From Anadara kagoshimensis (Eukaryota > Mollusca > Bivalvia > Arcoida > Arcidae), in assembly GCA_021292105.1 (NCBI GenBank), contig CM037874.1:10150502-10214501 (forward strand): a stretch of 64,000 nucleotides of DNA, given 5' to 3'. The notes under the pieces are model-generated. The model saw only the letters and a program-made list of their open reading frames with translations, did not search any database and was not told the DNA's origin. Shown piece after piece: positions 34,601 to 42,000 of this stretch; within the stretch, counting starts at the first letter, position 1; each line of letters begins with the position of its first letter. Position numbers and translations under genes: made by a program.

Positions 34601-37600
34601 GGAAAGCAAAAATCTAAAATTACATTATAGTTCATTGCAAATACATGTATAAAAGTTTCTCATAAAATCAGACTGTCTGCTGGTGGAGTAATGGAGTTTT
34701 ACGCCCAGTCACGATTCCTTAATTTATATCGAAGTAGTCAGTTATAGGATGGTGGAGGAAACTGGAGTGGCCAGAGAAACACCCCCATCTTTTGGCAAGC
34801 GAACTGACAAACCTCTTAATTCCCCAATAGGCCTGAGTGGGATTCAAGAAAGTAGTGAGAAACACAATGATCCATTAGCATGTGTTTTAGACCACACAGC
34901 TACTTAGGCCCCTGTTGCTATGCATTTAGGGAATTAAAAGGGAAGACAAGACAAGAGGTGCATTTCAAACAAAATCATATTTGTTTTTTGTAAAACTCAA
35001 TTTAACAATGATATATGTTCTTAACTGCTTTTGAAACTGTAACTGGCAAGACTTGATTAATGGTTGGGAAGGTTGTTATATTAGTTAGAATATGTTCACT
35101 TTAGTATCGGGAAGGTCCCCAGATAAGGTCTGACATTGGTTAGAGCATCTAACTTATCTTTTATCCTTTTCCAGTTACATTTTGAGTTTCAATCAACACT
35201 CAGTAATGGTTGACCAATGGGTTAGGGTTGACTTTTGGAAAGGAAGGATGTGTTAGACTAGGCTTAGTACAATCAGTTAGCTGAACTGGTAGAGTATGTG
35301 CCCCACTAGTATTAGGAAAGTGCAAGGTTCAAATTCTAGTTTCCATCACTGCTTTTGAAATTAGAACCTCATACATAAAATATCATTAATGAACAAAGGA
35401 TTGAAAAATAAAAACAAAAGACTGTCGCTCTTTTATAGACTCATCAAGTTACATAAGCTCGTATTGCATTAACCAGTTTCAGTGATTTGAATGAAACAGA
35501 GCAAGGCTGCAAATTCCACCTGAATTGGATGTCATCATATGGTCATAAATATCATTTCTTTCCTTTTTCGGTCTTGTTTAGCAAATAAACACAACTAAAA
35601 CATTTTAAGTTGAATTAAAATATGTATCACACAGGCTGACTGAAATATGACATTATTTTCTTAACCAATTAATTAAACACATGTCTCCTATGAGGTGATT
35701 TTTTTAATTTAAAAAAAAAATCTACAGAACCTACCTGTCTAATATAGTCAATACTTCCACAATATAACACAAAACAGTTATATAGATAATCTAAGTGATT
35801 GATCAGAGTAATGTCTGCATCATCTGTCCTACCCTCTAACACCTGTAATGTATTGTAAGATTTATACAAACAAGATGCCAAAGGTTAACCAGAGGTAAGC
35901 ATATGCTGTTACTGTCTATAACTGCATCATTTTATAATGATCATCCAATAACCTCAACACTAAAAACTGACACAAACAATGGGGTATGACAATTGAATTT
36001 TTTCACATTGTGTAGGCAAGATAAAAAAACAATATATGAAATTAGCCATATTTATAATATTAAACTTTTGAAAAACTTCCAAATAGTGCAAATACACAGT
36101 GTTTAATATAGAAGTTTTCAGAAGAGTATCATATTCAAAATCCTTCCTCTTATCAAAACACCACAACATCAATATTTTTGCATTCATGTAAAGTTAAATA
36201 TGGCCCTCTAAGGCCCTTAAGAGTAGGATCAATGGTCCCTTCTTGAATGAAGACTGTTTATTTTAAAAGCATATATTTGTATGTCAGATTAGTAGGCTTA
36301 ATCTCGCATGGCCAATTATTAATATTGAAAACTGAGAAAAAAGTGCAAGGTTACGTTGATTTAAAAAAAAAAATTATATGGTGAAATATACATGTATGTC
36401 AATTTGCCAGATAATGAGTAAAGGTTTGTTGATAACTTATAGTAATCCACAAAATTAAATCAGTACTTACAAAACTATACACTCCGACTCTTTTAAAACA
36501 GTATTTTTCATTTTGAAGTTTGAATATTTTTGGAGGAGATTTACTGATTGTATTCAGAAAGAATTCAGCCATACCCATTAACTGACCACATATCAAACAC
36601 TTGTCGTCTTCAGGTATCTAAAACAGAAAACAAATTATTTCTGAAAACAGAGCTCGGATGATTTACAAAAATCACAATATCTTAATCAATTAATTCCAAC
36701 CAAACCACTAATATCTTGCTGACAGAGTGGTCTAAAGCAAATGCTTACAGATCACTGCCCTTCTCACCATCAAGGTTCCAATCACACTCGGTACAAATCC
36801 AAATAAGAGAATGTTTGTCAGTTCACTTGCCAAAGATCAATGGTATCCTCCAGGCGCTCAGGTTTCCTCCATTATGCCTAAAATGACTGCCTAGATATAA
36901 GTAAAAAAAATTCTGATTGGGAAGTTAAACTTCTTTATTACTGGTAATTCACTCCACTTCACTTGCATTGTTAGATATAACCGATAGCTTATAACTACAA
37001 TGAATTATCTCCCTTTGTACATTGTTGATGTATTACTCCTCTATAAAAAGACTGTAAATTCAATTTAATGTAGTTTTATTTTAATTTGAAAAATGCCCCA
37101 TTACCAGACAATGACTGACCTGTCCACTTGAAATTATACCTTATCTTAACCAGAATCTCAGTTTTTAAGTTCCTAAAATGTCAGTGGAAAACTTTAAGTG
37201 TTGAATTCAAGTTGCAAACTGATAAGTAGAGAGTGTTTTACATTAAGACCTTGCTTCATTTTCAGTTCAGTCAAGTTTTGGTATTACAAAGGGGTATGGC
37301 AAATATTGCAGAAACAGATTTTATGACTTCAAAATACTGTGGCAATTAGTGAGGTGGCAAAGTTATTGTTAGTCATTATAATGAGGTTTTACTGTACATG
37401 TATAAAAAAACAATTATTTAAAATTTTACTCTGGCATATTGTTAAAACTGTACAGAGTTAATACTTACATAATTAGGATAGAAATACAATATAGCGTCTT
37501 TCAGATCATCTTCCTCTTTCTTAAGTCTATTATGATCATATATAAAGAAGACGCCCACTTCACCTGCTCTCCTGTTAAAAATAAACAAAACAATATTCAT

Positions 37601-40137
37601 CAAATACATACTGTGTAATATACTAGTTATAGTTGTTGCCCTTGGGTGGACTCCTGAGGGAAGAAGGAAAAGAGGTCACCCTAAAACAACTTGGCGGCGG
37701 ATGGTAGAAACAGAACGGAACAATGCAGGCTGGAACACCTGGAATCAGCACGTCAAGTAGCCTTAGACAGACCAACATGGAGGAATGACACCAAAGCCTT
37801 GTGTGCCTCCTGGCACTGAGAGAATTAAGATAAGAAGTTGTTGCATATACAGTCATGTGTTTTGAACTATTGTCTTTGTAAATTTTAATGTTTTACATAA
37901 ACAGAGTTGGAAATTGTAGCCAGTCTAAGGGGTACAATGAAGGGTATCTCAAAGGTCGGGTTGAGTTTAAAGGTTTCAATTTACATCAATTTTTTCAAAG
38001 CTTGAAAATGCAGAAAGTTAGTTTACTTTATTAGTTTATTAAATTAATTTGGGTCAACCCAGTTACACCAAAATCAATCCGTTCTTGAGCTGCACTAGCC
38101 TTGTATGTAAATAGTCAACTCTTCTCTCATCACTTCGTAACATAAAGTACCTCGCCATTTCGTAAAAAAATTAACATTGTAAACACCAACCAAAGTTATA
38201 TTTTGTTGCATAAAAGGATAAAATAAAAGGATAAATAAAGCAAGGATGGAACCAAAACCAGGATTTTTAGTAATGACTTGATTCATGTAGGTAAAAGAAT
38301 TATTGATTTGTTCCCGTCCTATTGTAATCTTTAAAATATTTGCATTCTGGCATTCTCTGAACAAGCCTAAACAAACAGTAAATGTTTATTATGCATTTAC
38401 AATCCAACCTGCCTTAAAGGCCACCTCTATATAAGGGCCACCTGTATATAAAGGCCAGTAAAATTATATCCCAATTGTTCTTTATTCATATTATTTGAAC
38501 CTGTATATAAAGGCCACCTGCCCATAAAGGACACTTACTGGTTCCCTTTGGTGGCCTTTATAGACAGGTTTGACTGTATTTGCATTCTGGCATTCTCTGA
38601 ACAAGCCTAAACAAACAGTAAATGTTTATTATGCATGTATGTTGAAAGGTGTAGAGTAGAGCAATGGTCTAGTTAAGATTCTTTCACTTACATATAGGTG
38701 GTCATTACAGGTATGATGGAGGAAACTGTAGTGTCTGGAGAAAACCACTAGCCTTCAGCAATTGAAATTGCAAATGTCTTAGCTCACTCTAGTATATCTG
38801 CCAGAGAGGGAATAAAGTCTAGGTAGTGAAAGACACTGTGATTTGTCAGCCAGGGCTTTGAACCACTTGTTTACCAAGACTCCCTTGTTAACAAGAGTCA
38901 AATAAACAAACTGTGATCAAATTCTTCATTTTATTTTTGTGCATTTAAACACCATTCAATCAATATTTTCAAAAACTAAAACATAATTTTGATTGGATAG
39001 TGTTATTCAAACTTGGATATATTGATCGATATACCTTCAATAGACTTGAAATTCCACGTTTTATAAGAACACAATTGTTCAAATTTTGAGTATTTTTCAG
39101 GAATAAACTCAGCTTTTCCAAATTTTTGCTTCAAATTGTTATGAATGAATTTGAATATTTTTTTTTAATTAAAACATTGTGCTGGTTTTAAAAGTCTGCA
39201 GCATGAATACTTCTATTTAACCTTGAACTGTCTCTGAATGAGACTACCCCCTAACCCCCCCCCCCCCCCCCATTGTTGGTGGAGAAAATTGATTGCAAAT
39301 GATAGGTTCTTATGATGCTTAACATCTGTACATACTTTCAGAAAAAAGGAATCATCGGCCGCAAAAATTAAATCCATGCTGGGCTATAAATATTTTTTCA
39401 GTATAAACAGATCTATATCAGCAGTAATGTTTGAATGCAATTTATAGTTGACAACAAACGCTTGTTTGACTTGGATTGTCCTACTTTCATTTTAGTAAAG
39501 CACAAGTATGAAGCATTTTTGTGACCTTGTGTCGTTGTTATCAACCACATGGCGTCGCAGCTTCTTCGACAGTCCTGTAATTAATAATCCTGGCGATTTT
39601 GATAGTGGTATAAAACTGAAAAGCTAATATCCTCCGAGTCTTTCAGATGGGAATAAAAACCAAGGTCCCTGTTTCACACAACCGATTTGATCTAACACAC
39701 AAATCTGTAATGTTGGAAAAAAACGGATATAAATGGGACTCCCAAATCCTGGCTAAGGACACTACAAAATTGCCCTGGGAGTCCTACCTGGGAGTCCTAA
39801 GGACTCCCAAAAAAAGATGCAAGGGAAAACCCTGGAATGTCTGTAAAGTTCCCCTCGCAACTACTTAATCAATCCCACCGCATGTCCTCTAGAAACTGAT
39901 GATGTAGTTGAGGAGGTTACAATATATATGTTTATTACACTTGACAAGTGTCATTATGCGATTTATCTAATTAAAACCGAAAGTAGGCATGGCAGTCATG
40001 TAAACGTTTTCTACATGCATACTTTAGCTATCCTAAAAAATAAACTTAATGATTAAATACTGTAAATTACATAAAGCAACTGAGTAAAATTGATTTGACC
40101 ATAATCACAGATTTGTTTACCTCCTGGTGGACGCCAT
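19456..40137 (-). CDS. HPS4: HPS4 homologue, BLOC-3 subunit (13 coding exons)
   Basis: Coding exons, 5' to 3' on the - strand: 40137-40121, 37571-37469, 36617-36471, 35842-35735, 34592-34458, 32778-32684, 32010-31950, 31301-31277, 30546-28424, 25375-25301, 24692-24635, 24323-24215, 19627-19456. They total 3,228 nt, or 1,075 residues plus TAG. All introns are GT-AG and all phases agree. Family knowledge: HPS4 pairs with HPS1 as BLOC-3, the exchange factor for Rab32/Rab38 in lysosome-related organelle biogenesis. Human-like blocks seen in order include GVFFIYD and ILYFYP (residues 13-37), LICGQLMG (about 48-55), the QYGEHHRGFIAELNAFWDIL region (126 on), RRPGVLVGTLMYK (188-200), LPVGVRLVSIFLTKDES (about 233-249), the C-terminal LTEVTMYVQRH and ALPHLADL blocks, and the terminal KHNINLL. 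Human HPS4 is about 700 residues; the excess is an acidic Ser-rich linker in exon 9. Exon borders rest on consensus and phase, not transcripts. Confidence 0.93.
20451..21362. repeat. 24-bp minisatellite array 1 (38 units)
   Basis: Exactly 38 uninterrupted 24-bp units with core CACTTCCC(A/T)GGTG and linker ATTATTG(A/C)CAT. Units vary at GAC/GCC and CAG/CTG, with rare CTC and CAT. The blocks 21121-21240 and 21241-21360 are identical, a five-unit higher-order repeat. The unit has no stop in the frames used, so long open frames run on both strands; these are not genes, since the array is intronic. Confidence 0.97.
21371..21465 (-). repeat. Family A 5' end, right flank of array 1
   Basis: CATGTATTTAACTTAATTTG, then TTTACTTC, ACATGGATCAGTATGTTTG: the reversed start of family A, continuous with the last minisatellite unit. 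Confidence 0.7.
21999..24078. repeat. 24-bp minisatellite array 2 (28 + 58 units)
   Basis: Twenty-eight units, one truncated 16-bp unit (22671-22686), then 58 units. The left part resembles array 1, with many GCC variants. The right part is almost only GAC and adds CTGCCCAG and TTAGTG variants absent from the left. A roughly 480-bp (20-unit) higher-order period is visible between 23161-23460 and 23641-23940. Confidence 0.97.
24085..24175 (-). repeat. Family A 5' end, right flank of array 2
   Basis: CATGTGTTTAACTTAATTTG, then GATTTGGACATGGATCGGTA and TGTTTG. This is closer to the family A consensus than the copy at 21371, as expected if it is the older flank. Confidence 0.7.
24215..24323 (-). 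CDS. HPS4: HPS4 coding exon 12
   Basis: A 109-nt exon between ATTTACAG and GTGAGTCTG, encoding NVVQPLTGIDEEFHRLSATM and HESFLNNSDMTDMIH, matching human RRFLQAVSLMHSEFAQL. Its donor hexamer (24209-24214) overlaps the right edge of the minisatellite duplication. Confidence 0.92.
24635..24692 (-). CDS. HPS4: HPS4 coding exon 11 (58 nt)
   Basis: Between ATTTGCAG and GTAACAAAA, encoding AFLANQNFIQYDTFFQNIK, like the human NFTHYDRIQSLL region. Exon 10 cannot join exon 12 in frame without it. Confidence 0.88.
25301..25375 (-). CDS. HPS4: HPS4 coding exon 10
   Basis: A 25-codon exon between GTTTCAG and GTCAGTAT, encoding WKAALPHLADLDFYVKECTE and AGINE, like human SLASLNGLEVHLKE. Confidence 0.88.
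26085..26225 (-). mobile_element. tRNA-derived SINE fragment (family B), HPS4 intron 9
   Basis: Shows the family words GATGGTGGAGGAAACTGGAG, TGCCCA and CTTCAGCAAATGAAC, the body and tail read in reverse. The tRNA head is missing. Confidence 0.65.
26684..26900. repeat. Local duplication copy 1 (217 bp), HPS4 intron 9
   Basis: Matches 26917-27133 at offset 233 with a single obvious difference (AAAAATC vs AAACATC). Contains (AAT)n runs. Confidence 0.95.
26917..27133. repeat. Local duplication copy 2 (217 bp), HPS4 intron 9
   Basis: Second copy of 26684-26900 after a 16-bp spacer. The near identity suggests a recent event. Confidence 0.95.
27493..27899. repeat. Four-unit tandem repeat with (GA)n cores, HPS4 intron 9
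   Basis: Units begin at about 27493, 27619, 27732 and 27781, each with GTATGACCGTTCTTAAAT and AATTTCAG. Three continue to AAGAATTATGGTACA, a GAGA run, GTCTCAAATA and GATTTGCA. The third is truncated to about 50 bp. Confidence 0.85.
28424..30546 (-). CDS. HPS4: HPS4 coding exon 9 (large linker exon)
   Basis: A 2,123-nt exon between CTTTGTAG and GTAAGTAT. It starts with the strand block DYELPVGVRLVSIFLTKDES, then holds about 600 residues of Ser, Glu, Asp and Asn-rich sequence with three copies of a GHLNE/SHL-type octad near 29250-29310. It ends with the start of the conserved C-terminal domain (LTEVTMYVQRHCDISMILLM). Human HPS4 has a much shorter linker at this point. Confidence 0.93.
30625..30850 (-). 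mobile_element. tRNA-derived SINE (family B), HPS4 intron 8
   Basis: On the - strand: a head with AGATCACAGTGCCTCTCACC and ACCTAGGTTTGAATTCCAC (box B-like), then a body with TTTGCTTGTCTAAGGTTGGA and GGTTTTCTCTCTGCAC, and a tail with TGATATAAGAGCAAAAATTC. Confidence 0.75.
31277..31301 (-). CDS. HPS4: HPS4 coding exon 8 (25-nt microexon)
   Basis: Between TATTTTGCAG and GTTAGTTA, encoding LPCHDVKT plus one base. Without it the phase from exon 7 to exon 9 would not close. Confidence 0.8.
31465..31675 (-). mobile_element. tRNA-derived SINE relic (family B), HPS4 intron 7
   Basis: The - strand head GGCCTCAGTGGCCGATTTGT has a box A-like core; the body carries GGGCACTCCGGTCTCCTTTA. Diverged. Confidence 0.7.
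31785..31925 (-). repeat. Family A fragment, HPS4 intron 7
   Basis: GGAGCACCCAGTCTCATTAT, CTGGTAAAAGTTCACATTTT, then GGACTGTGATTTAAACATGG and ATTGGTATGTTTG: the reversed 5' half of family A. Confidence 0.65.
31950..32010 (-). CDS. HPS4: HPS4 coding exon 7
   Basis: A 61-nt exon between TTTTCAG and GTAATTACC. It completes the Lys codon of exon 6 and encodes VLCSQMMPELTRKLILITPP, matching human LIVSTQLPPSLTAKVLL. Confidence 0.9.
32684..32778 (-). CDS. HPS4: HPS4 coding exon 6
   Basis: A 95-nt exon between ATTTTAG and GTAAGAAT. It encodes SSNILQSSQRRPGVLVGTLM and YKN, matching human [21 protein letters not shown]. It ends in phase 2. Confidence 0.92.
32915..33205. repeat. Repeat with poly-C/CA tract and GGACGGAC cluster (family F)
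   Basis: Contains a C-run followed by (CA)n at 32941-32972, AGTTTCATGAAAATCCATTG, GGTTTAGGAGGAGTTGC, GGTACCCTAAGGTGTAACGG, repeated GGACGGAC, and a stem formed by TATACCCCCC and GGGGGATATA around CACTTTTTAAGA. Lies in HPS4 intron 5. Confidence 0.6.
34458..34592 (-). CDS. HPS4: HPS4 coding exon 5
   Basis: A 45-codon exon between TTTCTAG and GTAAGTTG. It begins QYGEHHRGFIAELNAFWDIL and ends SVELPK, finishing the first longin-like domain. Confidence 0.92.
34680..34915 (-). mobile_element. tRNA-derived SINE (family B), HPS4 intron 4
   Basis: One of the better copies. Sense (- strand) order: head with GTGTGGTCTAAAACACATGC and a box B-like AATCCCACTCAGG; body with CACTCCAGTTTCCTCCACCA; tail with TCGATATAAATTAAGGAATC and GGGCGTAAAAC. 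The tRNA-like head and the GTTTCCTCC body recall SINE superfamilies with a conserved central domain, including ones reported from molluscs; subfamily assignment needs an alignment. Confidence 0.75.
35735..35842 (-). CDS. HPS4: HPS4 coding exon 4
   Basis: A 36-codon exon between ACATTACAG and GTAGGTTC. It encodes VLEGRTDDADITLINHLDYL and YNCFVLYCGSIDYIRQ, corresponding to the human helix with FLDQLVGFFNFYNG. Confidence 0.92.
36471..36617 (-). CDS. HPS4: HPS4 coding exon 3
   Basis: A 49-codon exon between CTGTTTTAG and GTAAGTACTG. It encodes IPEDDKCLICGQLMGM, SPPKIFKLQNEKYCFKRVGV and SF, aligning with the human segment containing LLCGQIAGV and SPPTLVRLRKLKF. Confidence 0.93.
36718..36935 (+). 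mobile_element. tRNA-derived SINE (family B), HPS4 intron 2
   Basis: Sense copy on +: GCTGACAGAGTGGTCTAAAG (box A side), CAGATCACTGCCCTTCTCAC, AAGGTTCCAATCACACT (box B side), body CGCTCAGGTTTCCTCCATTA, tail GATATAAGTAAAAAAAATTC. It runs opposite to the HPS4 transcript. Confidence 0.75.
37469..37571 (-). CDS. HPS4: HPS4 coding exon 2
   Basis: Flanked by TTTTTAACAG and GTAAGTATT. Encodes GVFFIYD, an acidic-basic stretch, and ILYFYPNY, matching the first longin-type strands at the HPS4 N-terminus. Confidence 0.93.
37636..37846 (+). mobile_element. 3' end relic of a LINE, HPS4 intron 1
   Basis: The + strand translates to GWTPEGRRKRGHPKTTWRRM and then NAGWN, the conserved basic C-terminal block also seen at the 3' ends of the LINEs at 7350 and 42001, followed by a CVPPGTE-like end. 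Confidence 0.75.
38337..38636. repeat. 60-bp direct repeats flanking a family C inverted-repeat element
   Basis: The 60-bp block at 38337-38396 (TATTTGCATTCTGGCATTCT to GTTTATTATGCAT) recurs without visible change at 38577-38636. Between them is the family C element 38400-38579, whose ends CCTGCCTTAAAGGCCACC and GGTGGCCTTTATAGACAGG are inverted repeats. It is in HPS4 intron 1. Confidence 0.9.
38655..38885 (-). mobile_element. tRNA-derived SINE (family B), HPS4 intron 1
   Basis: The - strand reads head GTGGTTCAAAGCCCTGGCTG, ACAGTGTCTTTCACTACC, body CTCCAGACACTACAGTTTCC and a tail with TAAGTGAAAGAATC. Confidence 0.7.
39255..39271. repeat. Poly-C tract
   Basis: Seventeen consecutive C residues; assembly length may be unreliable. 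Confidence 0.95.
40121..40137 (-). CDS. HPS4: HPS4 coding exon 1
   Basis: Encodes MASTR plus two bases. The ATG sits in AAAAATGGCG, a good initiation context, and the donor is AG|GTAAAC. It was chosen because its phase joins exon 2 and it is the only nearby ATG with a matching donor. Confidence 0.8.
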
Positions 40138-40144
40138 TTTTCTT

Positions 40145-40168
40145 ATCACATGACAATAATCACATGAC
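40145..40168 (-). promoter_or_regulatory. Tandem M-box / E-box pair just upstream of HPS4 ATG
   Basis: The 10-mer GTCATGTGAT on the - strand occurs twice without mismatch (40154-40145 and 40168-40159), 14 bp apart, starting 7 bp upstream of the ATG. GTCATGTGA is the M-box form bound by the MiT/TFE bHLH-zip factors (MITF, TFEB), which control lysosome and melanosome genes. Placement so close to the ATG means it may overlap the transcription start or lie in the leader. Function is inferred. Confidence 0.5.
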
Positions 40169-40366
40169 AGGCACCTTGCGTTTTTAAATGGGGCACCAAC
40201 AGGTTCGGATGTCGTTTGTGTTTATGTATTGATTAGCCCTAGGTTATAAATAAGTAAGTTGCTAAACGCTTATATTTTGATATTTGAATTTACGCGCAGT
40301 TTTTATTTTAAAATATCATTACTTTAACGTTAATTACCCGTTTTTATTTAATATTTATTTTCACAC

Positions 40367-40440
40367 ACTAGACGACCGTTTTGGAATAAAATTTTTCATC
40401 AGTAGTGCCTTAATGTCGCTGGTAGTTCTAAGGCCAAATT
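40367..40440 (-). repeat. Dispersed repeat family D, copy 3
   Basis: ACTAGACGACCGTTTTGGAA and TCATCAGTAGTGC are the reverse complement of the words in copies 1 and 2. It lies about 230 bp upstream of the HPS4 ATG. Confidence 0.6.
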
Positions 40441-40573
40441 TGCGAAACCTTAGATTTTTTTCAAGAGGTTGAAAACATATCTAAAGAACCAAATTATATT
40501 TAACCAAATGTAGCTTAGGAAATACTGTGCATGAGGGAAGTTTTAACTATCATTAAGATCTAAGCCATTTGGC

Positions 40574-40617
40574 TTTTTTTTTTTTTTTTTTTTTTTTTGG
40601 GGGGGGGGGGGGGGGGG
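40574..40617. repeat. Poly-T then poly-G tract
   Basis: About 25 T followed by about 19 G. A G-run of this size could form a quadruplex or reflect an assembly artefact. Confidence 0.95.
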
Positions 40618-40727
40618 TTAGAAATGAAAAGTTTTCTACTTTTCAACTAAACTGCTACACGCAGACTGCATGATGCTTTTGATGCCATAAAGCAGAGTGA
40701 AAAAAAGAAGGAAAAAAAAGAAAACGG

Positions 40728-40934
40728 ATGCCGTTTAAATTTCTGCATTGCAAGACCCCTGAAAACTATTTTATCTACAAAAATCGCAGAAACAAAGCAA
40801 CAGCTGCAATCAAATCTTCAAAATATGGGTATGAGAAAGATCTCGCGGCAGAAAAAAATCAAAAGCGACCAACACAAAAATTATCATTTGGAAACACGTC
40901 CGCTCAAAAACAAAAACTTGAGCACCCGAGTTAA
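40728..40934 (+). mobile_element. LINE fragment upstream of the RT domain
   Basis: The + frame encodes YFIYKNRRNKATAAIKSSKY and GYEKDLAAEKNQKRP, typical of the basic linker before the reverse-transcriptase palm in LINE ORF2. It may belong to the same damaged element as 41476-44195. Confidence 0.55.
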
Positions 40935-41034
40935 TGTCACAAGAATTCTTGAAGCACTGGGTAAACTTATAAGTACAGACTAGGTAACCTCTTGAAAATG
41001 AATTTAATAATTATTAAACATATATTTCCAGTTT

Positions 41035-41105
41035 CACTAAAGATTTTACCTTGTTTCAAAATTTAGTATTGTGATTTGAACATTGATTTGTTTGTTTTTT
41101 TATAT
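41035..41105 (-). repeat. Family A 5'-end fragment
   Basis: Reverse orientation: GATTTTACCTTGTTTCAAAA, GTGATTTGAACATTGATTTG, TTTGTTTT. Confidence 0.5.
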
Positions 41106-41475
41106 CACCTATACCACTCTACAAGCCCGCCACGATAAATTACATTCTATTCCAAATACCGACACCAAACATGAACCTTGATAGATGTTAAAATTATTGT
41201 TCATATTTCCTTCGCATTCTCAATAAAGTGAGGCAGTTGGGTGCCATATTGGCACAAAAGAAGTAAGGGGTTTCAAAAAAAAGTTGGTGGCGGAAATGCT
41301 ATACTGGCGCTGTAACAACCCCTAATGAAGTCCGACGCCTAATGAAGTTCGGACTTCATTCTAAGGCGTTAGACTTCATTGGTAGTTGTTACACTGCCTC
41401 GGTAAATAGGGTCTAGCTACGGTTATTCATATGCATTGCGATATAAATTTTTGGTCTTTATATTCTTATTAGGAT

Positions 41476-42000
41476 CGGTTTGCGTCATGGCAGCTTCTTT
41501 TTATAACTAATGATATAGGTAAAGCTTTAGACGACGGTAAAGAAATACGTGTAGTGTTCTGTGATATAAGTAAAGCATTTGATAGAGTTTGGCATAAAGG
41601 ACTTATTCATAAACTTTATTCTATCGGGGTTAGGGGGAAATTACTTATGTGGTTAAATCATACTTGTCTAATCGTAAACAACGCGTTCTTCTTAGAAATG
41701 GTTACTCTTCGTGGAAATAAATAAATTCTGGTGTCCCTCAGGGCTCTATTACTTGGCCCTCTTCTTTTTCTTATTTATATAAATGATATAGTTTTAGATA
41801 TTAAAAGTAATATACGATTGTTTGCTGATGATACATCACTTTATTTGATAGTTGAAGACGCTTATGCAGCCGCAGAAAAACTTAACATTGACTTAGATAG
41901 GATACATTCTTGGGCAAATAAATGGTTAGTTACTTTCAATCAACAAAAAACTGAATCCATGATAATAAGCAGAAAAAGAATAAAACCGTTTCATCCACAG
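41476..42000 (+). mobile_element. Outer LINE, RT palm part (interrupted copy, left piece)
   Basis: Frames give VVFCDISKAFDRVWHKGLIH, a SNRKQR-like block one frame away, PLLFLIYINDIV, the catalytic LFADDTSLYL, and WLVTFNQQKTESMIISRKR. At least two small indels (near 41657 and 41745) and a stop disable it. The piece stops at HPQ, in frame with the right piece at 43323. Confidence 0.88.

Noticed and set aside
39647..39868. A 73-codon + strand frame with Lys-rich sequence
   Set aside because: Lies in HPS4 intron 1, partly over a GGGAGTCCTA inverted-repeat motif; no domain or exon signal supports it.
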